From positions 224,754 to 288,753 of the forward strand of contig QKWP01000251.1 of the NCBI GenBank assembly GCA_003550325.1: a DNA stretch of 64,000 nt. Direction: 5' to 3'. The DNA is from Gigaspora rosea (lineage: Eukaryota > Glomeromycota > Glomeromycetes > Diversisporales > Gigasporaceae). Positions within the stretch are counted from its first letter, which is position 1. The number at the start of each line of letters is the position of its first letter. The notes below the pieces were generated by a model, which saw nothing but the letters and a program-made list of their open reading frames with translations, was not told where the DNA came from and ran no database searches. Both the position numbers and the translations under genes were made by a program. Shown one piece after another: positions 22,711 to 34,795 of this stretch.

Positions 22711-24306
22711 TTGTCAAAAATCAAAACTAAACCTTTGTGTTTTTTTGGAGACACATGTATATCGTGTACCAACTTGATAGGGAAAAGTATAAATATGCTA
22801 AAGTCTAGATTTAGCCATAAAAAACTAATTCTAAATATCAATTTTATTAGGTCTTTTTATTTGCTTTTTTTCAGCAAACCGTTACATTTAGTATTGAGTT
22901 CACTAATACTAATACGTACATCTTTACATAAATGTAGAATCTGTAAAGATCGTTAACTCGATCAATTTCCATATGAATATGGGTTTGCAATAATGAACAC
23001 GCATTATTTTTAATTTGCAAATAATCATGTGCAATGTGGCCCACGAACACCTCAATGATTGAAAATAATTTGTCAATTTTATGTTATATAAACCAAGAAA
23101 TTTTCAGACTCAGAAGCTTTGATCAAACAATACAATTATTGTTTATATAAATTTACTCGTGAGAATGAACAATTCTAATAAACGGCTACGGCACAAGTTA
23201 AGCAATTTTTCTCTGCCATAGAATAGAATAATATATTTTTAGAGTTAAATTCATGGCTTTAATAAGTGCATACAGTACAATTAGCAAAAAGCCAAAAACC
23301 ATACTACGTATTAATTGTATTAATTAAGAGGTTTTAATAATAAGGAATTCTCATTATGTTTTTGTGCTATATTGTCATTTCGTCATACAATTGAATCAGC
23401 ATGTTAAAGTAGCTATATAAGTAAACTTACATTTGGTTTTGCTTAATTACCAAACATCAAATAACTGCATACGATCACAAGGATGTAGAAAATTGCGATC
23501 CATTCATAAATTACGTTTGTCATTGTTTGAACATATTTATTGAAATAAAATTTAAATTTGAAAAGCTTACCAGCTCATGTATTAAATAAGTAAATAAGAC
23601 TTTAGCAAGTTTTCTGTAGAACAATTAATTTATTACTTTTAGAAAGACATGTTGAATCTAACTTATTTAGAATTTTTTTTTTAAAATAACATCATCTGAC
23701 TGACAAGGTCTATTTTTGCATAAATAAATATAGAGTATAAGTTCCAATAATAAACAAATTTTAATCATTAAATCATTAAATCTACCTTGTTTACATAAGA
23801 ATAAAAAAACAATTATTGCTTTAATTAGTGATAAGTGACACTATGTCAAGATTTAAAAGATCTTCGTGTACGAAAATTTCGAAAAATAAAATACTGTTGC
23901 CATATTTTTGATTATCATTTTTTAAAGGTAATTTATTAATGCATAATTGTCAAGGTCATGAGACTCGTACATTTGCAATGACATATAAAAGAAACGCCCT
24001 TCCTTTAAACATAACATATCATAATATATAAAAAAAAACAATCATCCTTTAACATAGCACATTATAATATATATATATATAAGTCCATCCTTTACAATAA
24101 TATAATATAAAAGAAATAAAGCAACTCTATGAAATTGGTTAAATATTTACTGTAAAATTAAACATCCCGAAATCAAGAACTTATCGAATTCGGTCGAATA
24201 ATGTCCGTTCCAGGTACAGTCATCTTCATACATCAACAAATAAAAAGGCTTCTTTTTCTTTTAACAATTTTTGAGTTAACAAAAAAAAAAAAAGAAAAGA
24301 AATGAT

Positions 24307-26265
24307 TTATAAATCGTTAGAAATCTCATGCAAATCTAATTTGTTTGTTATCTCTTGCGTATTGATGGGTTTGCTGGTGTACATGTGATTTGGATGCTTT
24401 GGTGATTCAACATTAAGTTTAATTTTATCGGCTTCCAAGAATTGTTTTTTGATTTCATTATTATTATCCTTACTCATCTCGTAAAGCCAATAACCAATTA
24501 CGTTACAAAGAACAGTTGCCGTGGGTCGTTTATTTTGATCCTGGTCCATGCATTCCTTAACCAATTCAACGTAACAATCAGGTACGTGTATTCCCTTATC
24601 AAATTCTGGTCTTTTTCCCTGGCAAATTTTTACTGAAAGATTAGTGTTGAAAGATTCACCATCAAATGCTCTTCTTCCAGTTGAAACCTCATACATAATG
24701 ACTCCAAAGCTGTAGATATCTGCCGCTTGCGTGTATGCATGACCCATTAGGACTTCGGGTGCTACATATGGAATAATACCACTAATTTCTTTTTTTAGAT
24801 TCATATTAGATGATGATGAAAGACCTAAATCTGTAATGTAAGCACTATGTAAATGATCTTGCAAGATATTTCCGGAATGTAAATCTCGATGAATCAATTC
24901 TTGAGAATGGATTGATTCAAGGTCTGAAGCGATACTATACAACACATTCAATTTATCTTTCCATTTCATTTGCGCTACCACCTCAAGATTTTGACGCAAG
25001 GAGCCTTCACTCGCATATTTCAAAACAATAATATAATTGTTAGTTTCATCGTCTCTTGATATTCCATAGCATTTTAAGAATGATGGATTTTCGTATCCGA
25101 TCTCACAATATGTTTTCAACTATAATTAAATAAAAACAAAACATTAGTATTAATTATTTCATTAATAAATTCTTAATTGCATTAATATTACCTCTTCGAC
25201 AAATTCTTGATTACATTCATTTGAACCATGAATCAATTTAAGTGCAATACTTGTCCGATAATTTCTATTTTTATCATCCCAAATCGCAACATATACAGTA
25301 GCGAAACCACCTTCTCCTATTTCTTCTATACCTTGAAATTCGTTATAAGGAATCCATGATAGCTGATACTTTTCATCGTCTAATATTTTTTTCAAACTAC
25401 CTTCAATGTTCTCATTTGATAATTTGTTTATCTTATTTACACCTCTTTCTATTCGATACAAATGATTTGCCCGCTGTATATCTCTCGGTACACCGATTCC
25501 ATTTAGATAACAGTCACCAACTTGTAATATTGCGTTAACTTCTCCCATATCTGCAGCTTTTTTAAAATATTCAAAGGCTTTTTTCTCATCTTTGTCAACT
25601 CCATCTCCATGCAAATAACAATCACCAGTTTCACCTGTTCCAATAGGGCTCCCCATTTCTGCAGATTTTTGATAATAAATAAATGCCATACGATCATCTA
25701 ATTCAACTCCAATTCCATTTCGATAGTAATATCCAACGCAAAATGCACCATTAGTGTTCCCCATTTCTGCAGATTTTTGATAATAAATGAATGCCTTACG
25801 ATAATCATTTTCAACTCCAGTTCCATCATTGTAACAGACACCGAGGAAATATATTCCGCGAGAATCATTCATCTCCGCTAATATTTGGTAATAATTGAAT
25901 GCTTTGTGTTCATCCTTTTCAACCCATTTACCATAATGATAGCAATTTGCAAGAACGAGTTGAATCGTTGGATTGGTTTGATAATCTAAGCAAAAATTGA
26001 TAATATTAACAGGATTTTGCTTGTTCTTTATTAGAAATTGTTCTAACGTCTCAAGAATTTGATGAGAAGGTTTGCCTTTCAAACTTTCTTCATTATAAAG
26101 ATTGCACATTTCTTTAACAATTTCATTTCGAAAATCTTGTGAAAGATTCTGTAAATTGTTATCTTCTAAATACAATTGGGTAATATTGTTGGTTATTTGA
26201 GTAATATCTGATGAACTGTTGATTTTTTCCGGCTGTTTTTCAAATATATTATTGTAATTTGACAT
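24307..26265 (-). CDS. Sel1-repeat/TKL protein kinase, gene 2
   Basis: Two exons, 26265-25192 and 25119-24307, with a 72-bp phase-0 GT-AG intron after Val-Glu-Glu in the predicted helix C; 628 aa. Residues 1-100 are an uncharacterised N-terminus conserved in genes 3 and 4. Residues about 100-272 hold five Sel1-like units. The kinase has glycine loop GEGGFATVY 317-325, ATP lysine K343 (IALKLI), HRDLHSGN 435-442, DLG 455-457 and APE 478-480: a complete active site, with DLG instead of DFG as elsewhere in this cluster. I chose the ATG of MSNYNNIF because it is the first ATG in both closest paralogues. In-frame ATGs exist upstream here (26313, 26322) and would add 16 or 19 residues. Substrate unknown; a signalling role is inferred from domain content. 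Confidence 0.9.
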
Positions 26266-26290
26266 TGTGTCGCAAGAAAAGTGTGTTACT

Positions 26291-29215
26291 GCATGCGTAG
26301 CGTAACTCGACATGTTAATCATAGCCTTAATTATCCTTTTCAAAAAAAGAAGAAGAAACACTGTTTTTATCTATTTTAGTGTTAGAAATTATTATATTTT
26401 ATACAACAGGGTCAATCCTGCATGTAGACTACTTGAGAACAACATTAACAATGGGTTTAATTGAGATGTTTGTTTCAGACAACCATTGGTTTTTTTCAAT
26501 AATGGATAGAAATTGTCAACTCCCGACACTAGTAATGTCTAAATCTCGTTAAACTTTTCCTTATTATGTATTGATTTGTATCAAAATATAAAATATAAAC
26601 CAAATGCTTTAATTATATTACTTTAATAATTTAATTAAGATACATATATCTACGAAGAAGTAATTTTGCTACTTTAATAATATTGAATTCTATTTCATCA
26701 AAGAACATTCTCACTACTTTGTTTCATTTTGCAAATATTTGTTATAAAAGCTTTCAGAATAATAAATTTCCGAGACTACATAAGTGTATTATAACAATAT
26801 ACCCGAATAGTCATTTTCATTAAGAAAATATATTAACCTCTTTTAAAATCTAATCTAGGCATATCATCCGACTTTGATGATCAGATACATGAAATTTTAA
26901 GTCTTGAAAATTACATTAAAAAAAATTATGTCTCATATCTATTACTCTCAAATATGTAATTGTAACATTATTTGGAGAAATGGACACAACAAATATTAAA
27001 ACTACAAATTATAATGATGTCGCCACAAATGCTGATGGTAATATTCCTGCATATGTACTGTAATGATAACTCAGGGGCGATAACCAAAAAACTCTAAATG
27101 ATAACAGACTGAAAATAATTGCAATTTAAAGTTGATGACAATTTATATAATGTTGACCATATTTTTGAGACACAAATATCACTTTATCTCAATGGTTTCG
27201 AAGAAGTTCGTAAAAAGCTATGTCTCGGTATAATGTCAAATCTCGATGGACTTAAAATTTTATTACAGTAATAATGAAAATAATTTGCGATTCCTTAATA
27301 AAGACATTAATAACGCAAAAAGAGTAATATTCACCAATAACAATATGCGAAAAGCGGCAAATACCATGATGCAGTTAGAGTTATCTAATTATGGTGATGT
27401 TTACAACTTTTTTTCCGAGAACTGTAAATACGTGACAATTTTATGCGCAAAGTCACAAAAATTGCCGACAATTCATAGATCAATGACTTTTTTTTTTTAC
27501 ATATAAGAGAAACATTAATATCGAAATTTCCTTCAGGGATATCTCACACTCAGAATACGGAACTTTACAAATAAAAAGCATTAATTGTCACTTACATCGA
27601 AATTTCCTTCAATGATATCTCACACTCAAAATACAAACTTTACAAATAAAACGTTACCTCTTGACGAACCACCTCTTAATAAGGCCACACCAATTTTATT
27701 CTATGTTTGACATAACCCATTTTTAAATTTTAGACATAGAATAACACTAATTTAACCAACCAAATTGCAGTATCGGCTTTTGACATTTTTTATATTTGTT
27801 CAGCCAATAGAATCGCTGTTTTTTTTTTTTGTTGATGTTGATTTTTTTCTCCCCTCCCTCCCCCCTTCTTTTGTAAATATTTATGTTATGATAAAAAAAC
27901 AATTTGGAGTGGTCTAACTCTTCTATCATGCAATTGCTATATATCTTTATATGACATTTTCTATAACATTAAATCTGGTGTTTTAATTTTGGTTTAAATA
28001 TTTATATTTGCCAATAATAATTATTAGCTTTCTGATTTCGAAATAAATTAGTGATCAATAAACCTATTTATTTTTATTTATAAGCTTATTTATATTGTAA
28101 TGAATACTTTTACGAGGGATAAAGTTTATATTAAAATATACAGTCCCTACAAAAACGGTCGATCCGTATTTTATATTACATGTCCTTTCCGTAAATTTTG
28201 CATACTCGGCTTATCTATGTTGCAGATTCACGGAATTTTCACAAAAAGTATGGAGAAATAACAGAAATATTAGGAAAAATTTTTTACAGGGAGTATGTAA
28301 TTTATAATTTTATACATTATACATTTAAATAAAAAATTATTAAAAAAAATTCTATAAAAAGGAGATTCTATTTCCTTCTATTTTTACTTGGTTATTATGA
28401 ATAGCCACATATCATTATAATTAATTGGCTTACAGATCATGTGCAATGTGGCTGGAGAACACCTTTAATTTTGTTCTCGAAAAAAAAAAATCCGTGTTGC
28501 TGGGTTATTCTATCAATTTTATGTTATATAATCTAGAAGTTTCAAACTCAGTAACTTTGACTTCAAAAATACATTCATTGTCAATATTAATATATCCGAG
28601 AAATGAACAATCCTAATCGACAACTACGGTCTAAACTAAGATAATTCTTTATCCATAAAGTGATATATTTCTAGAGTCAAATTTATGGGTCTAATGAATG
28701 CATACTAATGCTATAAGTCGAAATACTCTATTTGGTCAAATATTTAGACAATTAAATGTTCGACATGGCATTATTTTTTGCTAAAATGTCAAAATTCAAA
28801 TTTGACTAAATGTCTAAATGCTTGACGAAATAAAATTCATGACTAAATGTCTAAATATAGATATATAATAATTGGATACAACAATGAAAAACGATTCTTA
28901 TTCTATAATTCTGAATCTATCTATACCAGGAACGGAGTGATATGTAATATCACGAAGTATATGGTTCAACTTTAAGTTGATTCAGTCTACTTCGATATAA
29001 AATTTCGTATATTTAAAATCCATTTAATATATACTGAATAATTTTAATATAATATAATTTAGGTTAATTTGTTTGTAGCCTTGGCTGCATGTAGCCGTAT
29101 CAAAATTTTACTAGGGTAACCCTGTCGTGTTACTAAATAAAAATGCTCTTTACTATAATTCTATAACTCTGATGCTAACTCTAACCCTAACCTAAGTCTA
29201 ATTTAATCAATTATT
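26291..29215. repeat. Y1 block, upstream flank of unit 1
   Basis: Homologous to 36512-39465 over nearly 3 kb and to fragments in 51.7-55.2 kb. Mostly non-coding. It carries an ATCGCTGTTTTTTTT...CTCCCCTCCCTCCCC tract near 27800-27870 and ends in a CTAACCCTAACCTAA word near 29180. Confidence 0.75.
26980..27506 (+). pseudogene. Possible decayed coding remnant in Y block
   Basis: An ATG at 26980 opens a short peptide (MDTTNIKTTNYNDVATNADG), and further frames at 27130-27240 and 27246-27506 have protein-like composition but do not join cleanly. The homologous positions in Y2 (37297-37790) carry indels and stops in different places. This fits a dead gene duplicated with the block. The family is not recognised; it may be non-coding. 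Confidence 0.2.
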
Positions 29216-29317
29216 TTAATAGTACTGCTACATGTAGCCCCCTGCTACAAAACGTTTAATTCTATAATTTAAATAAATAATATTTTAACTCAAAAATTTT
29301 TTATGTAAACATAATTT

Positions 29318-29455
29318 AGACGTTTCGATACTATTTAGACATTTCGATACTATTTAAACATTTCGATACTATTTAGATATTTTGACAACATTTCGACACT
29401 GTTTAGACATTTCGACACTATTTAGACATCTCAATACTATTTAGAGTTTTGACAT
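29318..29455 (+). repeat. Tandem array of ~19-bp TTTCGATACTATTTAGACA units
   Basis: About seven degenerate units (TTTCGA(T/C)ACTATTTAGACA). Similar words (AAATGTCTAAATGCTTGAC) are scattered from 28.74 kb, and GTCGAAATATTTCGAC lies at 29.89 kb. Confidence 0.65.
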
Positions 29456-29467
29456 CAATTTAGAATT

Positions 29468-29861
29468 ATTATTGCTCGTCTTGTGGTGTGCCCCTTCCTC
29501 GCAAACAACAGTTGTGACCAACCTTTCTACCTACAGTCACGTCCTTCTATGCGGAACAAGCCGCACGACGTCACGTGAGCAGATCTTTTCGAGCATAGCA
29601 TTTCGACCTCTTTGTTTGTTTCCTCTTTTCTTTTTCGTGAAAAGTCCAGTGACTTTGTAGTAGTGTATCGCCCCTTTCCCTTAACCCCTCTCTTCTTCCT
29701 CTTCTTCTTCTTTTTTTTTTTTCTTTTTAGGCGTGGTGGGGGGAGAACAAAGAGATCGATGCAGATCATTAGGTTACCCAAATACCATTTCGTCAGTGAT
29801 CTGCTGTCACATGGAAAATCCGGTGACTCGCAATAATGCCTTGTGACTTCGTAGCGGCATT
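29468..29861. mobile_element. GC-richer 394-bp insert with 11-bp target duplication
   Basis: Flanked by identical 11-bp repeats AATTTAGAATT (29457-29467 and 29862-29872). Composition differs sharply from the flanks: higher GC, a CGCACGACGTCACGTGAGC stretch, a long CT tract ending TTTTTAGGCG (like a 3' splice site, 29690-29731) and GTGGGGGGAG. ATTATT next to the left repeat could be a short 3' tail of a minus-strand retroposon. Overlapping short frames on both strands come from the CT tract and are not convincing genes. Source unknown. Confidence 0.6.
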
Positions 29862-30602
29862 AATTTAGAATTTTGACATACTAATGTTGAAAGTCGAAAT
29901 ATTTCGACAAGCCCAAAATAATTTTACTAACTGTACTAGTACATATATGGCACAATCTGGTGCATTACCGCTAATCATAATGCGAATTGATTAAGAAGTT
30001 TCCAATAGCTAGAATTATCATTATCAGTGTTTAAAATTCAAAAAAAATGACAACTTCGTGTAATAGAAGTAATTTTATATGAAAATTTGCATGCACAGAA
30101 TCAATTTTTCTTAAATTTTAATCGCTGATCATTATTTTCAGTTCATTGCGCTTAAAATTGAATCAGCATATTAAGATAAAATTAATGTTTAAAAGTGGCC
30201 TAGCTAATATAATTAAACTTATTTCTTGTTTTGTTTCGTTACCAAACATTAGATAACCAAATACAACCACACGGATGTAGACCCATAAGTTGCATTTACC
30301 ATTGTTTGATATTTCAGAGCAATTTATTGAAATAAAATTTGGAAAGTTTACCAACTCAAGTTTCTGCAGAACAATTTTGTGCTGAATGACACTTATTACT
30401 TTTAAAAAGACACGTTAAATCTAACTTATTTAGAACTTTTTGAATGAGATCAGCTGACTGGCACTAACAGCTTTGCTAAAATTTCTGCATAAACTAAATA
30501 AATATTAAGTATATTTTCTCAATGCACAAACTTAGTTCAACAAATAAACGAATTTATAAGCGTTAAATCTACCTTGTATACATAATAATAAACCCAATTA
30601 TT

Positions 30603-30814
30603 TGTCGTGGAACGTAATGAAATCGGATTAAACTGAAATGTGGGTTTTTACTTAACCCACTTATACTTTTTTAATATGAACTCTATTCTAAAATTAACCT
30701 CTAACTTTAACCCCTACCCCTAAAAAAAGCGCCCAAAAATTTTTATTTTTCGATGGTTTGTCAATTTTTTCACTATAAATATTTAATTTTAATCTGATTT
30801 CATTTAATCTGTCA
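30603..30814. mobile_element. 212-bp MITE with 8-bp duplication CAATTATT
   Basis: Perfect direct repeats CAATTATT flank it (30595-30602 and 30815-30822). The corresponding sites in unit 1 (near 23811) and unit 3 (near 40751) have one copy and no insert. The ends are imperfect inverted repeats sharing ATGAAATC(G/A)GATTAAA. Probably hAT-type by duplication length. Non-coding. Confidence 0.75.
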
Positions 30815-31287
30815 CAATTATTGCTTTAATTAGAGCTAAGTGATACTGGGTCAAAACGAAACATTAAAATAATATTGCATATTTGTGAGACTCGTGCTTT
30901 ACAATAATAAACTAGGAATTCCTTATTAATTTACATGACTGATTGATTAACCAATCACAGATTCACGTTATATTGTCGATAAAACACTTTCGTAAAAATA
31001 GAGACCTCTGCTTCGCTCCGGACAATAAAAAGAAGGCGTCCATCTTTACAATAACATAATATATAAAAGAAAAAAACAACATTATGAAATTGATTCAATT
31101 GTTATAAATCAAACATGCCGAGTCAAAAAACTTATTGAATTCTGTACAAGATCCAGCCCTAACACTACTCTTATTCATACACTAAGGGCAAATAAAAAGG
31201 TCTCTTTAAATAAATTATATTTTATTGTAACATACTTTTTTTTTTTTTTTTTAACGATTTTTAGGTAAAAAAAAGAATGAGAATGAT

Positions 31288-33233
31288 TTATAAATCGGTA
31301 GGAACTTCAGTCAATCCTAATTTGCTCGTTATCTCTTGCGTATTGATGAGTCTGCTGGTGTACATGTGATTCGGATGTTTTGGTGATTCAATATTAAGTT
31401 CAATTTTATCGGCTTCCAAGAATTGTTTCTTGATTTCTCTGTCACCATCCTGACTCATCTCATCAAGCCAATAATAAATTATACTGCCAATGACAGTTGC
31501 TGTAGGTCGTTTATTTTGATCATGATTCATACATCTCTTGGCCAGTTCAACGTAACAATCAGGTATTCCCTTATCAAATTCTGGTCTTTTTCCCTGGCAA
31601 ATTTTTACTGCGAGTTTAGTGTCGAAAGGTTCACCATCAAATGCTCTTCTTCCAGTTGAAACCTCATACATAATAACTCCAAAGCTGTAGATATCTGCCG
31701 CTTGCGTGAATGTTTGACCAATTAGAACTTCGGGTGCTACATATGACATAACACCACTAATTTCTTCTTTTTGTTTCATATTAGATGATGTTGAAAGTCC
31801 TAAATCTGTAATGTATGCACTACGCAGATTATCCTGTAAGATATTTCCGGTATGTAAATCGCGATGAATCAATTCTTGAGAATGGATTGATTCAAGATCT
31901 GAAGCGATACTATACAACACATTCAATTTATCTTTCCATTTCAGTTGTGCTACCGACTCAAGATTTTGACGCAATGAGCCTTTACTAGCATATTTCAAAA
32001 TGATAATGTAATCTTTCGATATATCATCTCTTGATATTCCATAACATTTTAAGAATGATGGATTTTCGTATCCGATCTCGCAATATGTTTTCAACTATAA
32101 TTAAATTAAAAACAAAACATTAGTATATTTCATTAATAAAATCTTAATTGCATTAATATTACCTCTTCGACAAATTCTTGATTACATTCATTTGAGCCAT
32201 GAATCAATTTAAGTGCAATTGGAGTCCAAAAGCTTCTATATTTATCGAGCCAATACGCATAATATACAGTCGCGAATCCACCTTTTCCTATTTCTTGTAT
32301 ATTTTGAAATTCGTTATAAGGAATCCATGATAGCTGATACTTTTCATCGTCTAATATTTTTTTCAAACTACCTTCAATGTTCTCATATGATAATTTGTTT
32401 ATCTTATTTACATCTCTTTCCATTCGATACCAATGATTTGCTCGTTGTATATCTCTCGGTACACCGATTCCATTTCGATAGCAGTCACCAACTTTTAAAA
32501 TTGCACTAACATGGCCCATATCTACAGCTTTTTTAAAATATTCAAAGGCTTTTTTCTCATCTTGGTCAACTCCTTCTCCACGCAAATAGAAAAGACCAGT
32601 TTCATATGTTCCAATAGCGCTCCCCATTTCTGCAGATTTTTGATAATAAATAAATGCCATACGTTTATTCATTTCAACTCCAGTTCCTTCTCGATAACAA
32701 CATCCAACACAAAATGTTCCATTAGCGTTCCCCATTTCTGCAGATTTTTGATAATAAATGAATGCCTTATGTTCATCCTTTTCAACTCCAATTCCTTCTT
32801 CGTAACAGACACCGAGGGAACCTACTCCGCGAGAATCATTCATCTCTGCTAATTTTTGGAAATAATTGAATGCTTTGTGTTCATCCTTTTCAACCCATTT
32901 ACCAAGACGATAGCAATTTGCAAGAACGAGTTGAATCGTTGGAATGGTTTGATAATCTAGGCAAAAATCGATAATATTAACAGGATTTTGCTTGTTCTTT
33001 ATTAGAAATTGTTCTAACGTCTCAAGAATTTGACGAGGATGTTTGCCTTTCAATCTTTCTTCATTATAAATATTGCATATTTCTTTAACAATTTCATTTC
33101 GAAAATCTTGTGAAAGATTCTGTAAATTATCTTCTAAATACAAATGGGTAATATTGTTGGTTATTTGAGTAATATCTGATGAACTGTTGATTTTTTCCGG
33201 CTGTTTTTCAAATATATCGTTGTAATTTGACAT
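31288..33233 (-). CDS. Sel1-repeat/TKL protein kinase, gene 3
   Basis: Exons 33233-32163 and 32094-31288, 68-bp phase-0 intron at the same Val-Glu-Glu codon as genes 2 and 4; 625 aa. The N-terminal 99 residues are shared with gene 2 (one Asn shorter in LYLEDNLQN). Five Sel1-like units follow. The kinase has GKGGFATVY, ATP lysine about K342, HRDLHTGN (Thr for Ser) about 434-441, DLG about 454 and APE. It lacks the His-Val pair that genes 2 and 4 carry before PDCY/PNCY in the kinase C-lobe. The ATG of MSNYNDIF is the first in frame after non-ATG codons, so the start is well supported. It has a TATA-like promoter block shared with gene 4. Confidence 0.9.
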
Positions 33234-33275
33234 TGTGTCGCAAGAAAAGTGTGTTAAAACGGAAGTGTAGTGCAC

Positions 33276-33364
33276 AATTTATATATATATATTTTTAGAT
33301 GCAATTACTGGGATTGTGCCGGTAGCACAACACAATAAAGGAAACTTTAATTATGTAAATAAAC
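33276..33364 (-). promoter_or_regulatory. Conserved upstream block of gene 3 with TATA-like run
   Basis: About 45-130 bp upstream of the ATG, nearly identical to 43255-43338 before gene 4: an ATATATAT run near 33280-33291, then TAGATGCAATTACTGGGATT and GGAAACTT (plus-strand reading). Conservation amid diverged spacer suggests a core promoter or 5' UTR. Absent from gene 2. Confidence 0.45.
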
Positions 33365-33574
33365 TAGCACATGATCATGCGGCGGCTGCGCCGCCAAATA
33401 TTAACCAACCATATAATTAGATTCGTAGGCATAATAGCATATGGCACAGTCAAGATTGTTTATAGTCGACTTAAATTTAATAAATTGACTAAGCTGATGT
33501 TTAAAAATCAGATTAGCGTTTATACCCAAATCGACTATTCTTAGTGTATAACATATGTATAATGGACTTGTTTT

Positions 33575-33720
33575 AAGCTAACCTTACATTTTTATGTTTT
33601 GGCCTTGCTTCGCTTAGTGGCTTTAAGCTAGAATTTTGGCCTCGCTTCGCTCGGCCGTCTTAAGCTAGCCTTACATTTTTATGTTTTGGTCTCGCTTTAC
33701 TCGGCGGATTTAAACACTAT
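33575..33720 (+). repeat. Degenerate ~50-bp repeats with TTGGCCTCGCTTCGCTCGGC
   Basis: Three copies of a unit containing TTAAGCTA, CCTTACATTTTTATGTTTTG and a GCTTCGCT(C/T) core. Non-coding. Confidence 0.6.
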
Positions 33721-33779
33721 ATTTTAGTTTTTTGTCCATGCCTCTGATACTGGAATTTTTATTGTCATGTTTTTCATCA

Positions 33780-34430
33780 AGAGTCAAGGTAAGCTTGCAT
33801 TAAAATTTTCATGATTTCTCCTGAGTTACGTAAGAAAATTCTGTAACCTTTACCTGCTATTCTTGTGACCACAATGTAGTTAAGTTAGTTTGCATTAGAA
33901 TTACCTTGATTTCTATGAGGTTATGTTTGAATTAGTTTACATTGAAGTTATTAGTTCCTTCGTAAGAATTCTGTCGCAAAAGCCTACCCGCTATTTTGGT
34001 GACTGCAGTACGTGATTAAGGCTGAATTAATTTGCAATGAAATTATCGTATTAAAATTATTATGATTTCTGTCATGAGTTACCGTAAAAATCCTGTTAAA
34101 AAACATACTATTTCGGCTGCCACGGTATCAGTCAGAGATGGTTTGCATTGGTACTGTTTTTTATTTCTATGTGGTTGACTGAGTTAGTTGCATTAGAATT
34201 ATATCGCAAGTTAAGAGTTAGCTTGTATTGGAATCATTGCGAATAACTATAAAAAATTCTGCTGTAAACCTATTCGATACATCATGCGTAGTTAGGATTG
34301 AGTTTGCATTAACCTGTATTATATAAATTACTGTAAGCTTGTGTTAATTTGCATTGGAATTATTATGGTTTCTATCGTGAGATACTGTAAAAATTTAGTT
34401 ACAGATCTTACTATTTTGGCGATACACAGC
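33780..34430 (+). repeat. Degenerate array of ~110-130-bp units
   Basis: About five copies of a unit built on TTAGTTTGCATTAGAATTAT, ATGATTTCTATCATGAGTTA and GTAAAAATTCTGTTAC. The same unit occurs inside the hAT-type elements at 9.23-9.50 and 45.40-45.70 kb, so the array shares a source with them. Confidence 0.6.
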
Positions 34431-34614
34431 ATGCAACTCACTAACGCATGTTATTAACGTATATCTCAGTTAATCTAACATTCGCAAAGTAAACATAACA
34501 GATGAAATCATAATCCTTATAAAGTTAGCTGATTTGATTTAAATATCAAGTGTTTATGCATATATATGCAAGGTTTGGGCATCATTTTGAATATCAAGAT
34601 AGGATATGATCCGT

Positions 34615-34795
34615 ATTACTTCATTTTACCGACAAGTTCACAGCCTATTTCACTGAAGCTCGTTTCACTGACAATAATTCTAACCTGACCCTAACGATAA
34701 TGACTGAAATTACTTTGTCTGTGAAATGAACTTCGGTGAAATAGACTCAGTGAAATGAACTTGTCGGTGAATAATCGTCGGTGAAATGTGGTAAT
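34615..34795. mobile_element. Foldback element, TTTCACTGACA family, copy 2
   Basis: Left arm ACCGACAAGTTCACAGCCTA and TTTCACTGAAGCTCGTTTCA; right arm complements (ATGAACTTGTCGGTGAATAA). The centre contains CCCTAACGATAATGACTGAA, shared with the other family members. Confidence 0.6.

Larger units (their letters stand above)
22711..29215. repeat. Tandem unit 1 (X1-Y1) of the kinase triplication
   Basis: Segment X1 (22711 to about 26290) holds kinase gene 2 and its 3' flank. Y1 (to about 29215) is its upstream flank. X1 matches 39466-43338, Y1 matches 36512-39465, and both extend far outside coding sequence, showing recent segmental duplication. The boundary with X is unusual: Y1 sequence starts directly at gene 2's 5' end (see findings). 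Confidence 0.8.

Noticed and set aside
26313..26361. Upstream starts for gene 2 (ATG at 26322 or 26313, or the frame opening at 26361)
   Set aside because: The extra residues come from Y-block DNA joined by a deletion and are absent from genes 3 and 4; the 26361 codon is GTG. The conserved ATG at 26265 is preferred.
29527..29836. Frames on both strands with Lys-rich or Phe-rich runs
   Set aside because: Produced by the CT/GA tract in the 394-bp insert; they overlap each other on opposite strands and have no domain.
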